This document shows, in pieces, positions 23,385 to 31,730 of a stretch of DNA of 64,000 bases; position 1 is the stretch's first letter, and every line of letters starts with the position of its first letter. The position numbers and the translations under genes were made by a program. Under the pieces are notes generated by a model. That model worked only from the letters and a program-made list of their open reading frames with translations. It made no database searches and was not told the DNA's origin. The stretch comes from Streptomyces sp. APSN-46.1. GTDB lineage: Bacteria; Actinomycetota; Actinomycetes; Streptomycetales; Streptomycetaceae. The stretch lies in contig NZ_JALGRF010000006.1 of the NCBI RefSeq assembly GCF_022815725.1, positions 186,001-250,000 of the forward strand, read 5' to 3'.

Positions 23385-23666
23385 ATGCCGCGCAGTCTCA
23401 AGAAGGGGCCCTTCGTCGACGACCACCTCGTAAAGAAGGTGGACGTCCAGAACGAAGCCGGCACCAAGAACGTCATCAAGACCTGGTCCCGTCGCTCGAT
23501 GATCATCCCCAGCATGCTGGGTCACACCATCGCGGTGCACAACGGCAAGACCCACGTCCCGGTGTTCGTCACCGAGTCGATGGTCGGCCACAAGCTCGGC
23601 GAGTTCTCGCCGACTCGCACCTTCCGCGGCCACGTCAAGGACGACCGGAAGTCGAAGCGCCGCTAA
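23385..23666 (+). CDS. rpsS: 30S ribosomal protein S19
   Basis: 93 aa. MPRSLKKGPFVDDHL and GHKLGEFSPTRTFRGH are family signatures. It binds 16S rRNA in the head with S13. 12 bp after rplB. Confidence 0.99.
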   Translation: MPRSLKKGPFVDDHLVKKVDVQNEAGTKNVIKTWSRRSMIIPSMLGHTIAVHNGKTHVPVFVTESMVGHKLGEFSPTRTFRGHVKDDRKSKRR

Positions 23667-23709
23667 AGGCGGGGTGGTTACGACTATGACTTACACCGAA
23701 GGGACAACC

Positions 23710-24057
23710 ATGGAAGCCAGGGCCCAGGCGCGGTACATCCGCGTCACGCCCATGAAGGCCCGCCGAGTGGTGGACCTTATCCGTGGCATGGATGCCACGG
23801 AGGCTCAGGCGGTCCTGCGTTTCGCCCCGCAGGCCGCGAGCGTGCCGGTCGGCAAGGTGCTTGACAGCGCCATTGCCAACGCCGCACACAACTACAACCA
23901 CCCGGACGCCACCACGCTGGTCATCAGCGAGGCGTACGTGGACGAGGGCCCGACCCTGAAGCGGTTCCGTCCGCGTGCCCAGGGCCGTGCCTACCGGATC
24001 CGCAAGCGGACCAGCCACATCACCGTGGTCGTCAGCAGCAAGGAAGGTTCCCGGTAA
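23710..24057 (+). CDS. rplV: 50S ribosomal protein L22
   Basis: 115 aa from ATG 23710 (MEARAQARYIRVTPMKARRV) with GAAGGGA upstream. Upstream in-frame codons to 23674 add MVTTMTYTEGTT, which family members lack. The tunnel hairpin (PTLKRFRPRAQGRAYRI) is present. Overlaps rpsC by 1 bp. Confidence 0.97.
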   Translation: MEARAQARYIRVTPMKARRVVDLIRGMDATEAQAVLRFAPQAASVPVGKVLDSAIANAAHNYNHPDATTLVISEAYVDEGPTLKRFRPRAQGRAYRIRKRTSHITVVVSSKEGSR

Positions 24058-24899
24058 TGGGCCAGAAGGTAAACCCGCACGGGTTCCGGCTCGGCATCAC
24101 CACCGACTTCAAGTCGCGTTGGTACGCCGACAAGCTGTACAAGGACTACGTCAAGGAAGACGTCGCCATCCGTCGGATGATGACGTCCGGCATGGAGCGC
24201 GCCGGCATCTCGAAGGTTGAGATCGAGCGCACCCGTGACCGCGTGCGTGTGGACATCCACACCGCTCGTCCGGGCATCGTCATCGGCCGCCGTGGCGCCG
24301 AGGCCGACCGCATCCGCGGCGACCTCGAGAAGCTCACGGGCAAGCAGGTCCAGCTGAACATCCTCGAGGTCAAGAACCCCGAGCTCGATGCCCAGCTGGT
24401 CGCCCAGGCCGTTGCCGAGCAGCTCTCCTCCCGCGTCTCCTTCCGTCGCGCCATGCGTAAGAGCATGCAGGGCACGATGAAGGCCGGCGCCAAGGGCATC
24501 AAGATCCAGTGTGGCGGCCGTCTCGGCGGCGCCGAGATGTCCCGCTCCGAGTTCTACCGCGAGGGTCGTGTGCCGCTGCACACGCTGCGCGCGAACGTGG
24601 ACTACGGCTTCTTCGAGGCCAAGACCACCTTCGGCCGTATCGGTGTGAAGGTCTGGATCTACAAGGGCGACGTCAAGAACATCGCCGAGGTTCGCGCCGA
24701 GAACGCTGCGGCCCGTGCGGGTAACCGCCCGGCCCGTGGCGCGCAGGGCGCTGGCGACCGTCCCGCCGGCCGTGGTGGCCGTGGTGGCGAGCGCGGCGGC
24801 CGTGGTGGCCGCAAGCCGCAGCAGGCTGCTGGTGTCGAGGCCCCCAAGGCCGACGCTCCCGCCGCCGCTCCGGCTGAGAGCACCGGAACGGAGGCCTGA
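24057..24899 (+). CDS. rpsC: 30S ribosomal protein S3
   Basis: 280 aa. KH domain with GRRGAEADRIRGDLEKLTGK, and the C-terminal signature AKTTFGRIGVKVWIYKG. After that comes an Arg/Gly-rich tail with GRGGRGGERGGRGG repeats followed by Pro/Ala, an actinobacterial extension. Helicase activity at the mRNA entry channel is known for the family. Confidence 0.99.
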   Translation: MGQKVNPHGFRLGITTDFKSRWYADKLYKDYVKEDVAIRRMMTSGMERAGISKVEIERTRDRVRVDIHTARPGIVIGRRGAEADRIRGDLEKLTGKQVQLNILEVKNPELDAQLVAQAVAEQLSSRVSFRRAMRKSMQGTMKAGAKGIKIQCGGRLGGAEMSRSEFYREGRVPLHTLRANVDYGFFEAKTTFGRIGVKVWIYKGDVKNIAEVRAENAAARAGNRPARGAQGAGDRPAGRGGRGGERGGRGGRKPQQAAGVEAPKADAPAAAPAESTGTEA

Positions 24900-24904
24900 C
24901 CGAC

Positions 24905-25324
24905 ATGCTGATCCCTCGTAGGGTCAAGCACCGCAAGCAGCACCACCCGAAGCGCCGCGGTATGGCCAAGGGCGGTACTGAGGTCACGTTCGGCGAGTAC
25001 GGCATCCAGGCGCTGACCCCGGCGTACGTGACGAACCGCCAGATCGAGGCGGCTCGTATTGCGATGACCCGCCACATCAAGCGTGGCGGCAAGGTCTGGA
25101 TCAACATTTACCCGGACCGCCCGCTCACCAAGAAGCCTGCCGAGACCCGCATGGGTTCCGGTAAGGGTTCTCCCGAGTGGTGGATCGCCAACGTGCACCC
25201 GGGTCGGGTCATGTTCGAGCTGTCCTACCCGAACGAGAAGATTGCTCGTGAGGCGCTCACCCGCGCTGCTCACAAGCTTCCGATGAAGTGCCGGATTGTT
25301 CGGCGCGAGGCAGGTGAGTCGTGA
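24905..25324 (+). CDS. rplP: 50S ribosomal protein L16
   Basis: 139 aa. MLIPRRVKHRKQHHPKRRG and RMGSGKGSPEWWIANV are signatures. It positions A-site tRNA. 5 bp after rpsC; its stop overlaps the rpmC start. Confidence 0.99.
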   Translation: MLIPRRVKHRKQHHPKRRGMAKGGTEVTFGEYGIQALTPAYVTNRQIEAARIAMTRHIKRGGKVWINIYPDRPLTKKPAETRMGSGKGSPEWWIANVHPGRVMFELSYPNEKIAREALTRAAHKLPMKCRIVRREAGES

Positions 25325-25548
25325 TGGCGACGGGAACCAAGGCGTCCGAGCTGCGTGAGCTCGGCAACGAGGAGCTCGTTGGCAAGCTGCGCGAGGCCAA
25401 GGAGGAGCTGTTCAAGCTCCGCTTCCAGGCGGCCACGGGTCAGCTGGAGAACAACGGCCGGCTCAAGTCCGTCCGTAAGGACATCGCTCGCATCTACACC
25501 CTGATGCACGAGCGTGAGCTCGGTATCGAGACGGTGGAGAGCGCCTGA
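25324..25548 (+). CDS. rpmC: 50S ribosomal protein L29
   Basis: 74 aa. The ATG at 25324 overlaps the rplP stop by 1 bp; a GTG three bases earlier is possible but unneeded. ASELRELGNEELVGKLREAK and VRKDIARIYTLMHERE are the two helices of L29. Overlaps rpsQ by 1 bp. Confidence 0.97.
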   Translation: MATGTKASELRELGNEELVGKLREAKEELFKLRFQAATGQLENNGRLKSVRKDIARIYTLMHERELGIETVESA

Positions 25549-25829
25549 TGAGCGAGAACAACGTGACTGAGAAGACCGAGCGCGGTTTCCGCAAGACCCG
25601 TGAGGGTCTGGTCGTCAGCGACAAGATGGACAAGACCGTCGTCGTCGCTGTCGAGGACCGCGTGAAGCACGCCCTGTACGGCAAGGTCATCCGCCGTACG
25701 AACAAGCTCAAGGCGCACGACGAGCAGAACGCTGCCGGCGTCGGCGACCGCGTCCTCATCATGGAGACGCGTCCGCTGTCGGCGAGCAAGCGCTGGCGCA
25801 TCGTCGAGATCCTCGAGAAGGCCAAGTAA
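25548..25829 (+). CDS. rpsQ: 30S ribosomal protein S17
   Basis: 93 aa. GLVVSDKMDKTVVVAVEDRV and GDRVLIMETRPLSASKRWR are S17 signatures. It ends before a 106-bp hairpin-rich spacer, after which rplN begins. Confidence 0.98.
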   Translation: MSENNVTEKTERGFRKTREGLVVSDKMDKTVVVAVEDRVKHALYGKVIRRTNKLKAHDEQNAAGVGDRVLIMETRPLSASKRWRIVEILEKAK

Positions 25830-25832
25830 GCA

Positions 25833-25916
25833 CCTGAGGGGTTTCCCTTAGGTTCGTTCCGCCAGGCTCGGTGGGGGCGGTAGCTCTTCGGAGTGAGGCC
25901 CCCGCCGGGAACCGGC
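25833..25916 (+). promoter_or_regulatory. Structured leader upstream of rplN
   Basis: Three hairpins in the 106-bp rpsQ-rplN gap. CCTGAGGG/CCCTTAGG with a GTTT loop lies at 25833-25852. A 9-bp stem at 25870-25878 with 25898-25906 encloses a small CTC-TTCG-GAG hairpin. GCCGG-GAA-CCGGC lies at 25904-25916 and competes with the second. No -35/-10 pair is obvious. It is a candidate attenuator or r-protein binding site inside the superoperon. Confidence 0.55.
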
Positions 25917-25935
25917 AGACAAACAGGAGATACAC

Positions 25936-26304
25936 GTGATCCAGCAGGAGTCGCGACTGCGTATCGCCGACAACACTGGTGCCAAGGAAATCCTTTGCAT
26001 CCGTGTTCTCGGTGGTTCCGGTCGCCGCTACGCGGGCATCGGTGACGTCATCGTCGCCACCGTCAAGGACGCGATCCCCGGTGGCAACGTGAAGAAGGGT
26101 GACGTCGTCAAGGCGGTCATCGTTCGCACCGTCAAGGAGCGTCGCCGCCAGGACGGCTCGTACATCCGCTTTGACGAGAACGCCGCCGTCATTCTGAAGA
26201 ACGACGGCGACCCTCGCGGCACCCGTATCTTCGGCCCGGTGGGCCGTGAGCTGCGCGAGAAGAAGTTCATGAAGATCATCTCGCTCGCGCCGGAGGTGCT
26301 GTAA
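25936..26304 (+). CDS. rplN: 50S ribosomal protein L14
   Basis: 122 aa, GTG start (VIQQESRLRIADNTGAKEIL) with AGGAG upstream. GSGRRYAGIGDVIVATVKDA and FGPVGRELREKKFMKIISLA are conserved. It forms an intersubunit bridge and binds RsfS. 2 bp before rplX. Confidence 0.99.
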   Translation: MIQQESRLRIADNTGAKEILCIRVLGGSGRRYAGIGDVIVATVKDAIPGGNVKKGDVVKAVIVRTVKERRRQDGSYIRFDENAAVILKNDGDPRGTRIFGPVGRELREKKFMKIISLAPEVL

Positions 26305-26306
26305 GC

Positions 26307-26630
26307 ATGAAGATCAAGAAGGGCGACCTGGTTCAGGTCATCACCGGTAAGGACAAGGGCAAGCAGGGCAAGGTCATCGTTGCCTTCCCCGCCGACAACC
26401 GTGTCCTCGTCGAGGGTGTCAACCGGGTCAAGAAGCACACCAAGGCCGGTCAGACCGCTGGTGGTTCGCAGACCGGTGGCATCGTGATCACCGAGGCGCC
26501 GATCCACGTCAGCAACGTTCAGCTGGTTGTGGAGAAGGACGGCCAGAAGGTCGTCACCCGCGTCGGCTACCGCTTCGACGACGAGGGCAACAAGATCCGC
26601 GTTGCCAAGCGGACGGGTGAGGACATCTGA
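26307..26630 (+). CDS. rplX: 50S ribosomal protein L24
   Basis: 107 aa. The KOW motif is KGDLVQVITGKDKGKQGKV. It initiates 50S assembly. The stop overlaps the rplE start by 1 bp. Confidence 0.98.
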   Translation: MKIKKGDLVQVITGKDKGKQGKVIVAFPADNRVLVEGVNRVKKHTKAGQTAGGSQTGGIVITEAPIHVSNVQLVVEKDGQKVVTRVGYRFDDEGNKIRVAKRTGEDI

Positions 26631-27181
26631 TGGCTACCACTCCGCGTCTCAAGACGAAGTACCGCGAGGACATCGCGGGCAAGCTGCGTGAAGAGTTCTC
26701 CTACGAGAACGTCATGCAGATCCCCGGCCTCGTGAAGATCGTGGTCAACATGGGTGTGGGCGACGCCGCCCGCGACTCCAAGCTGATCGACGGCGCCATC
26801 CGCGACCTGACGACGATCACCGGTCAGAAGCCGGCCGTCACGAAGGCCCGCAAGTCCATCGCGCAGTTCAAGCTGCGCGAGGGTCAGCCGATCGGCTGCC
26901 ACGTCACCCTCCGTGGTGACCGCATGTGGGAGTTCCTGGACCGTACGCTGTCGCTCGCGCTGCCGCGTATCCGTGACTTCCGTGGTCTGTCGCCGAAGCA
27001 GTTCGACGGCCGTGGCAACTACACCTTCGGTCTCACGGAGCAGGTCATGTTCCACGAGATCGACCAGGACAAGATCGACCGTACCCGGGGTATGGACATC
27101 ACCGTGGTCACCACGGCGACCAACGACGCTGAGGGCCGCGCGCTCCTTCGTCACCTCGGCTTCCCCTTCAAGGAGGCGTAA
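26630..27181 (+). CDS. rplE: 50S ribosomal protein L5
   Basis: 183 aa. IPGLVKIVVNMGVGDAARDS and GNYTFGLTEQVMFHEID are signatures. It binds 5S rRNA and the P-site tRNA elbow. 5 bp before rpsZ. Confidence 0.99.
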   Translation: MATTPRLKTKYREDIAGKLREEFSYENVMQIPGLVKIVVNMGVGDAARDSKLIDGAIRDLTTITGQKPAVTKARKSIAQFKLREGQPIGCHVTLRGDRMWEFLDRTLSLALPRIRDFRGLSPKQFDGRGNYTFGLTEQVMFHEIDQDKIDRTRGMDITVVTTATNDAEGRALLRHLGFPFKEA

Positions 27182-27186
27182 GCGAG

Positions 27187-27372
27187 ATGGCGAAGAAGGC
27201 TCTCATCGCGAAGGCTGCCCGTAAGCCCAAGTTCGGTGTGCGTGCGTACACCCGCTGCCAGCGCTGCGGTCGCCCCCACTCCGTGTACCGCAAGTTCGGC
27301 CTGTGCCGCGTGTGCCTTCGTGAGATGGCTCACCGTGGCGAGCTGCCGGGCGTGACCAAGAGCTCCTGGTAA
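27187..27372 (+). CDS. rpsZ: 30S ribosomal protein S14, zinc type
   Basis: 61 aa, the short S14 with a zinc ribbon: CQRC at residues 24-27 and CRVC near 40-43. This is the zinc-containing (C+) form; many actinobacteria also keep a longer zinc-free paralogue elsewhere under zinc control. Last gene before a 223-bp spacer. Confidence 0.98.
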   Translation: MAKKALIAKAARKPKFGVRAYTRCQRCGRPHSVYRKFGLCRVCLREMAHRGELPGVTKSSW

Positions 27373-27595
27373 TTCCCCCTCGTCCGCAAGGACTTGGGCG
27401 GTACCAGGCACTCTCGGTAAGCATCTGGTCGGTGGGTGCCCGGCCGCGCATGCCTTAGGCTTGTGTGGTTGGGCGTCCGCCGCCCATAACGACTTACTAC
27501 GCCGTAGGTCCCCGCACCGCACCCGTCCCGCCACTGAGTGGGGAGAGGGATGGCGCATACAGGAAACCCCGGCGAGAGAGGCCGAAGGCCACTTC
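27373..27595 (+). promoter_or_regulatory. Long rpsZ-rpsH spacer with promoter-like box
   Basis: 223 bp without a gene inside the superoperon. TTAGGCTTGT at 27455-27464 contains a TAGGCT box (27456-27461), the same string as in the tuf leader, but the -35 region is weak. Downstream lie possible stems (for example around 27471-27512). It probably carries an internal start or a leader structure for rpsH. Confidence 0.4.
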
Positions 27596-27994
27596 ATGAC
27601 CATGACTGACCCGATCGCAGACATGCTGACCCGTCTGCGTAACGCTAACTCGGCGTACCACGACACCGTGGTGATGCCGCACAGCAAGATCAAGTCGCAC
27701 ATCGCGGAGATCCTCAAGCAAGAGGGTTTCATCACCGGCTGGAAGGTCGAGGACGCCGAGGTCGGCAAGAACCTCGTCCTCGAGCTGAAGTTCGGGCCGA
27801 ACCGTGAGCGCTCCATCGCGGGCATCAAGCGGATCTCGAAGCCCGGTCTGCGCGTGTACGCAAAGTCCACCAACCTGCCGAAGGTCCTCGGCGGCCTGGG
27901 CGTGGCGATCATCTCCACGTCCCACGGTCTCCTGACCGGCCAGCAGGCAGGCAAGAAGGGCGTAGGTGGGGAAGTCCTCGCCTACGTCTGGTAG
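27596..27994 (+). CDS. rpsH: 30S ribosomal protein S8
   Basis: 132 aa from ATG 27596 (MTMTDPIADMLTRLRNANSA); a second ATG two codons later is possible. The in-frame upstream part is leader and not conserved. The C-terminus SHGLLTGQQAGKKGVGGEVL is typical. S8 is the spc operon autoregulator in E. coli, which makes its long leader here notable. Confidence 0.98.
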   Translation: MTMTDPIADMLTRLRNANSAYHDTVVMPHSKIKSHIAEILKQEGFITGWKVEDAEVGKNLVLELKFGPNRERSIAGIKRISKPGLRVYAKSTNLPKVLGGLGVAIISTSHGLLTGQQAGKKGVGGEVLAYVW

Positions 27995-28015
27995 TCGGGA
28001 AAGGAAGGAAAGCTC

Positions 28016-28555
28016 ATGTCGCGAATCGGCAAGCTCCCCATCCAGGTTCCCGCCGGTGTGGACGTCACCATCGACGGCCAGACGGTGGCGGTGAAGGGCC
28101 CCAAGGGTTCCCTGTCGCACACCGTCAAGGCGCCGATCGAGATCGTCAAGGGTGAGGACGGCGTTCTGAACGTCACCCGCCCGAACGACGAGCGTCAGAA
28201 CAAGGCCCTGCACGGCCTGTCCCGCACGCTGGTGGCGAACATGATCACCGGTGTGACCACGGGATACGTCAAGGCTCTCGAGATCAGCGGTGTCGGTTAC
28301 CGCGTCGCCGCGAAGGGCTCCGACCTGGAGTTCCAGCTTGGTTACAGCCACCCGATCCTGATCGAGGCGCCCGAGGGCATCTCCTTCAAGGTCGAGTCGC
28401 CCACCAAGTTCACGGTCGAGGGCATCGACAAGCAGAAGGTCGGCGAGGTCGCCGCCAACATCCGCAAGCTGCGGAAGCCCGACCCGTACAAGGCCAAGGG
28501 TGTCAAGTACGCCGGCGAAGTCATCCGCCGCAAGGTCGGAAAGGCTGGTAAGTAG
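28016..28555 (+). CDS. rplF: 50S ribosomal protein L6
   Basis: 179 aa. MSRIGKLPIQVPAGV and the second-domain signature RKPDPYKAKGVKYAGEVIRR are present. 21 bp after rpsH, 2 bp before rplR. Confidence 0.99.
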   Translation: MSRIGKLPIQVPAGVDVTIDGQTVAVKGPKGSLSHTVKAPIEIVKGEDGVLNVTRPNDERQNKALHGLSRTLVANMITGVTTGYVKALEISGVGYRVAAKGSDLEFQLGYSHPILIEAPEGISFKVESPTKFTVEGIDKQKVGEVAANIRKLRKPDPYKAKGVKYAGEVIRRKVGKAGK

Positions 28556-28557
28556 CC

Positions 28558-28941
28558 ATGGCATACGGTGTGAAGATCGCCAAGGGCGACGCGTACAAGC
28601 GTGCCGCCAAGGCTCGCCGCCACATCCGCATCCGCAAGAACGTCTCGGGTACGGCGGAGCGTCCGCGCCTCGTCGTGACGCGTTCCAACCGCAACATCGT
28701 TGCTCAGGTCATCGACGACCTCCAGGGTCACACCCTGGCGTCGGCGTCGACCCTGGACGCTTCGATCCGCGGTGGCGAAGGCGACAAGAGCTCGCAGGCC
28801 CAGGCTGTCGGCGCGCTCGTCGCCGAGCGTGCCAAGGCCGCGGGTGTCGAGACCGTCGTGTTCGACCGCGGTGGCAACCGATACGCCGGGCGCATTGCCG
28901 CTCTGGCTGACGCCGCCCGCGAAGCCGGGCTGAAGTTCTAA
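28558..28941 (+). CDS. rplR: 50S ribosomal protein L18
   Basis: 127 aa. The basic N-terminus and VFDRGGNRYAGRIAALADAA are typical. It binds 5S rRNA with L5. Confidence 0.99.
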   Translation: MAYGVKIAKGDAYKRAAKARRHIRIRKNVSGTAERPRLVVTRSNRNIVAQVIDDLQGHTLASASTLDASIRGGEGDKSSQAQAVGALVAERAKAAGVETVVFDRGGNRYAGRIAALADAAREAGLKF

Positions 28942-28986
28942 GCCCCGGTTCCGGGACTCACGGACGTAACAGAGAGAGGTAATCCA

Positions 28987-29592
28987 ATGGCTGGACCCCA
29001 GCGCCGCGGAAGCGGTGCCGGTGGCGGCGAGCGGCGGGACCGGAAGGGTCGCGACGGTGGCCCTGCCGCCGAGAAGACCGCTTACGTTGAGCGCGTTGTC
29101 GCGATCAACCGCGTCGCCAAGGTTGTCAAGGGTGGTCGCCGCTTCAGCTTCACCGCGCTGGTCGTGGTGGGCGACGGTGACGGCACCGTAGGTGTCGGTT
29201 ACGGCAAGGCCAAGGAAGTTCCCGCGGCCATCGCCAAGGGTGTTGAGGAAGCCAAGAAGAACTTCTTCAAGGTTCCGCGCATCCAGGGCACCATCCCTCA
29301 CCCGATCACGGGCGAGCGCGCCGCGGGCGTCGTGCTGCTGAAGCCGGCTTCCCCGGGTACCGGTGTTATCGCCGGTGGTCCGGTGCGCGCCGTTCTGGAG
29401 TGCGCCGGCGTTCACGACATCCTGTCGAAGTCGCTCGGCTCGTCCAACGCGATCAACATCGTGCACGCGACCGTGGCGGCCCTCAAGGGCCTGCAGCGTC
29501 CCGAGGAGATCGCGGCTCGCCGTGGTCTGCCCCTCGAGGACGTCGCCCCCGCGGCCCTGCTCCGTGCGCGTGCTGGGGCGGGTGCTGCGTAA
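28987..29592 (+). CDS. rpsE: 30S ribosomal protein S5
   Basis: 201 aa. A Gly/Arg-rich N-terminal extension (QRRGSGAGGGERRDRKGRDG) typical of actinobacteria precedes the RNA-binding domain (VVAINRVAKVVKGGRRFSFT). The fidelity loop GYGKAKEVP is wild type. Overlaps rpmD by 1 bp. Confidence 0.99.
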   Translation: MAGPQRRGSGAGGGERRDRKGRDGGPAAEKTAYVERVVAINRVAKVVKGGRRFSFTALVVVGDGDGTVGVGYGKAKEVPAAIAKGVEEAKKNFFKVPRIQGTIPHPITGERAAGVVLLKPASPGTGVIAGGPVRAVLECAGVHDILSKSLGSSNAINIVHATVAALKGLQRPEEIAARRGLPLEDVAPAALLRARAGAGAA

Positions 29593-29774
29593 TGGCTCGC
29601 CTCAAGATCACGCAGACGAAGTCGTACATCGGTAGCAAGCAGAACCACCGCGACACTCTGCGTTCGCTCGGGCTCAAGCGCCTGAACGACGTGGTCGTCA
29701 AGGAGGACCGCCCCGAGTTCCGCGGAATGGTGCAGACCGTCCGCCACCTCGTGACGGTTGAGGAGGTTGACTAA
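29592..29774 (+). CDS. rpmD: 50S ribosomal protein L30
   Basis: 60 aa, MARLKITQTKSYIGSKQNHR. The ATG overlaps the rpsE stop (TAATG). The SLGLKRLNDVVV segment is the family core. One base separates it from rplO. Confidence 0.98.
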   Translation: MARLKITQTKSYIGSKQNHRDTLRSLGLKRLNDVVVKEDRPEFRGMVQTVRHLVTVEEVD

Positions 29775-29775
29775 C

Positions 29776-30231
29776 ATGGCTGAGAACAGCCCGCTGAAGG
29801 CCCACAACCTCCGTCCCGCCCCCGGTGCCAAGACCGCGAAGACCCGTGTCGGTCGTGGTGAGGCGTCGAAGGGTAAGACGGCCGGTCGTGGTACGAAGGG
29901 CCAGAAGGCCCGTTACCAGATCCCGGTGCGCTTCGAGGGTGGGCAGATGCCCCTCCACATGCGCCTGCCGAAGCTCAAGGGCTTCAAGAACCCCTTCCGC
30001 ACCGAGTTCCAGGTTGTCAACCTGGACAAGCTCGGCGCTCTCTACCCCGAGGGTGGAGAGGTCACGGTGGCCGACCTGGTCGCCAAGGGCGCGGTGCGCA
30101 AGAACAGCCTCGTCAAGGTCCTGGGCCAGGGCGAGATCTCCGTGGCGCTGACGGTTTCGGTTGACGCCGTCTCCGCCTCCGCCAAGGAGAAGATTGCCGC
30201 TGCCGGCGGCACCGTCACCGAGCTCGTCTAA
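29776..30231 (+). CDS. rplO: 50S ribosomal protein L15
   Basis: 151 aa from ATG 29776 (MAENSPLKAHNLRPAPGAKT) with GAGGTTGAC upstream. The Gly-rich rRNA-binding segment RVGRGEASKGKTAGRGTKGQ is typical. Followed by a strong hairpin and secY. Confidence 0.98.
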   Translation: MAENSPLKAHNLRPAPGAKTAKTRVGRGEASKGKTAGRGTKGQKARYQIPVRFEGGQMPLHMRLPKLKGFKNPFRTEFQVVNLDKLGALYPEGGEVTVADLVAKGAVRKNSLVKVLGQGEISVALTVSVDAVSASAKEKIAAAGGTVTELV

Positions 30232-30262
30232 GACGAACTCAGTGATTAATAGCTGAAACCCG

Positions 30263-30296
30263 ACCGGGGATGCCTCACATATGGGGCATCCCCGGT
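30263..30296 (+). terminator. Hairpin between rplO and secY
   Basis: A perfect 12-bp stem (30263-30274 with 30285-30296) and a ten-base loop, followed by a weakly T-rich stretch. It may reduce read-through into secY-adk. The rest of the 185-bp gap to secY holds no clear promoter. Confidence 0.65.
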
Positions 30297-30416
30297 TGGT
30301 CGTTCCACGGGGGGCGCAGTCGCCGGTAAGGTGGCCTGCACCTTTGCATGTACGTATTCGTCGATCCCTCAGACCGTCACCTCTGACGCAGTAGCGCGGG
30401 GGTCGCAGGAGGCACC

Positions 30417-31730
30417 GTGCTCACCGCGTTCGCCCGGGCGTTCAAGACGCCCGACCTGCGCAAGAAGCTGCTCTTCACGCTCGGCATCATCGTGCTGTTC
30501 CGGCTCGGGTCCCACATCCCGGTACCCGGCGTGAGCTACAAGAACGTTCAGATCTGTGTCGACCAGCCGGGTAACAGCAATGGACTGTTCGGTCTGGTCA
30601 ACATGTTCAGCGGCGGTGCGCTGCTGCAGATCACGATCTTCGCGCTCGGCATCATGCCGTACATCACGGCGAGCATCATCCTGCAGCTGCTGACCGTGGT
30701 CATCCCGAAGCTGGAGAACCTCAAAAAAGAGGGACAGTCCGGCACGGCGAAGATCACTCAGTACACGCGCTATCTGACGGTCGCGCTCGCGATCCTGCAG
30801 GGCACCGGCCTCGTCGCCACCGCCCGCAGCGGCGCCCTCTTCCAGGGCTGCCAGGTCGCCAGCCAGATCGTCCCGGACCGGTCGATCTTCACCACTGTCG
30901 TCATGGTCATCACGATGACCGCCGGTACCTGCGTCGTCATGTGGCTCGGTGAGCTCGTGACCGACCGCGGCATCGGCAACGGCATGTCGATCCTTATGTT
31001 CATCTCCATCGCCGCCGGCTTCATCGGCGCCCTCTGGCAGATCAAGGTGCAGGGCAAGATCGCCGACGGCTGGGTCGAGTTCGGGGTGGTCATCCTCGTC
31101 GGCCTCGCGATGGTCGCCCTGGTGGTCTTCGTCGAGCAGGCGCAGCGCCGGATCCCGGTCCAGTACGCGAAGCGCATGATCGGCCGCCGTGCCTACGGCG
31201 GTACCTCGACCTACATTCCGCTCAAGGTCAACCAGGCGGGTGTGATCCCGGTCATCTTCGCCTCGTCGCTGCTGTACATCCCCGCACTGATCGTTCAGTT
31301 CAGCGGCTCGACGGCGGGCTGGGCGACCTGGATCAACAAGCACTTCGTCAAGGGCGACCACCCGTACTACATCGCCACCTACTTCCTCCTGATCGTCTTC
31401 TTCGCGTTCTTCTACGTGGCGATTTCGTTCAACCCCGAGGAAGTTGCAGACAACATGAAGAAGTATGGTGGGTTCATCCCGGGCATCCGCGCCGGCCGAC
31501 CTACCGCCGAGTACTTGAGTTACGTGCTCAACCGGATCACCTGGCCGGGGTCGCTGTACCTGGGTCTCATCGCTCTTGTGCCGACAATGGCGTTGGCAGG
31601 CTTCGGCGCGAACCAGAACTTCCCGTTCGGCGGGACGAGCATCCTCATCATCGTGGGTGTGGGTCTGGAGACCGTGAAGCAGATCGAGAGCCAGCTCCAG
31701 CAGCGCAATTACGAAGGGTTCCTCCGCTGA
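30417..31730 (+). CDS. secY: Protein translocase subunit SecY
   Basis: 437 aa, ten membrane helices. GTG start with AGGAGG upstream (VLTAFARAFKTPDLRKKLLF). Landmarks are the plug region after the first helix (GLFGLVNMFSGGALLQITIF), the cytoplasmic loops with RYLTVALAI and KRMIGRRAYGGTSTYIPLKV, and the C-terminal QRNYEGFLR. It forms the Sec channel with SecE and SecG. Its stop overlaps adk by 1 bp. Confidence 0.99.
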   Translation: MLTAFARAFKTPDLRKKLLFTLGIIVLFRLGSHIPVPGVSYKNVQICVDQPGNSNGLFGLVNMFSGGALLQITIFALGIMPYITASIILQLLTVVIPKLENLKKEGQSGTAKITQYTRYLTVALAILQGTGLVATARSGALFQGCQVASQIVPDRSIFTTVVMVITMTAGTCVVMWLGELVTDRGIGNGMSILMFISIAAGFIGALWQIKVQGKIADGWVEFGVVILVGLAMVALVVFVEQAQRRIPVQYAKRMIGRRAYGGTSTYIPLKVNQAGVIPVIFASSLLYIPALIVQFSGSTAGWATWINKHFVKGDHPYYIATYFLLIVFFAFFYVAISFNPEEVADNMKKYGGFIPGIRAGRPTAEYLSYVLNRITWPGSLYLGLIALVPTMALAGFGANQNFPFGGTSILIIVGVGLETVKQIESQLQQRNYEGFLR

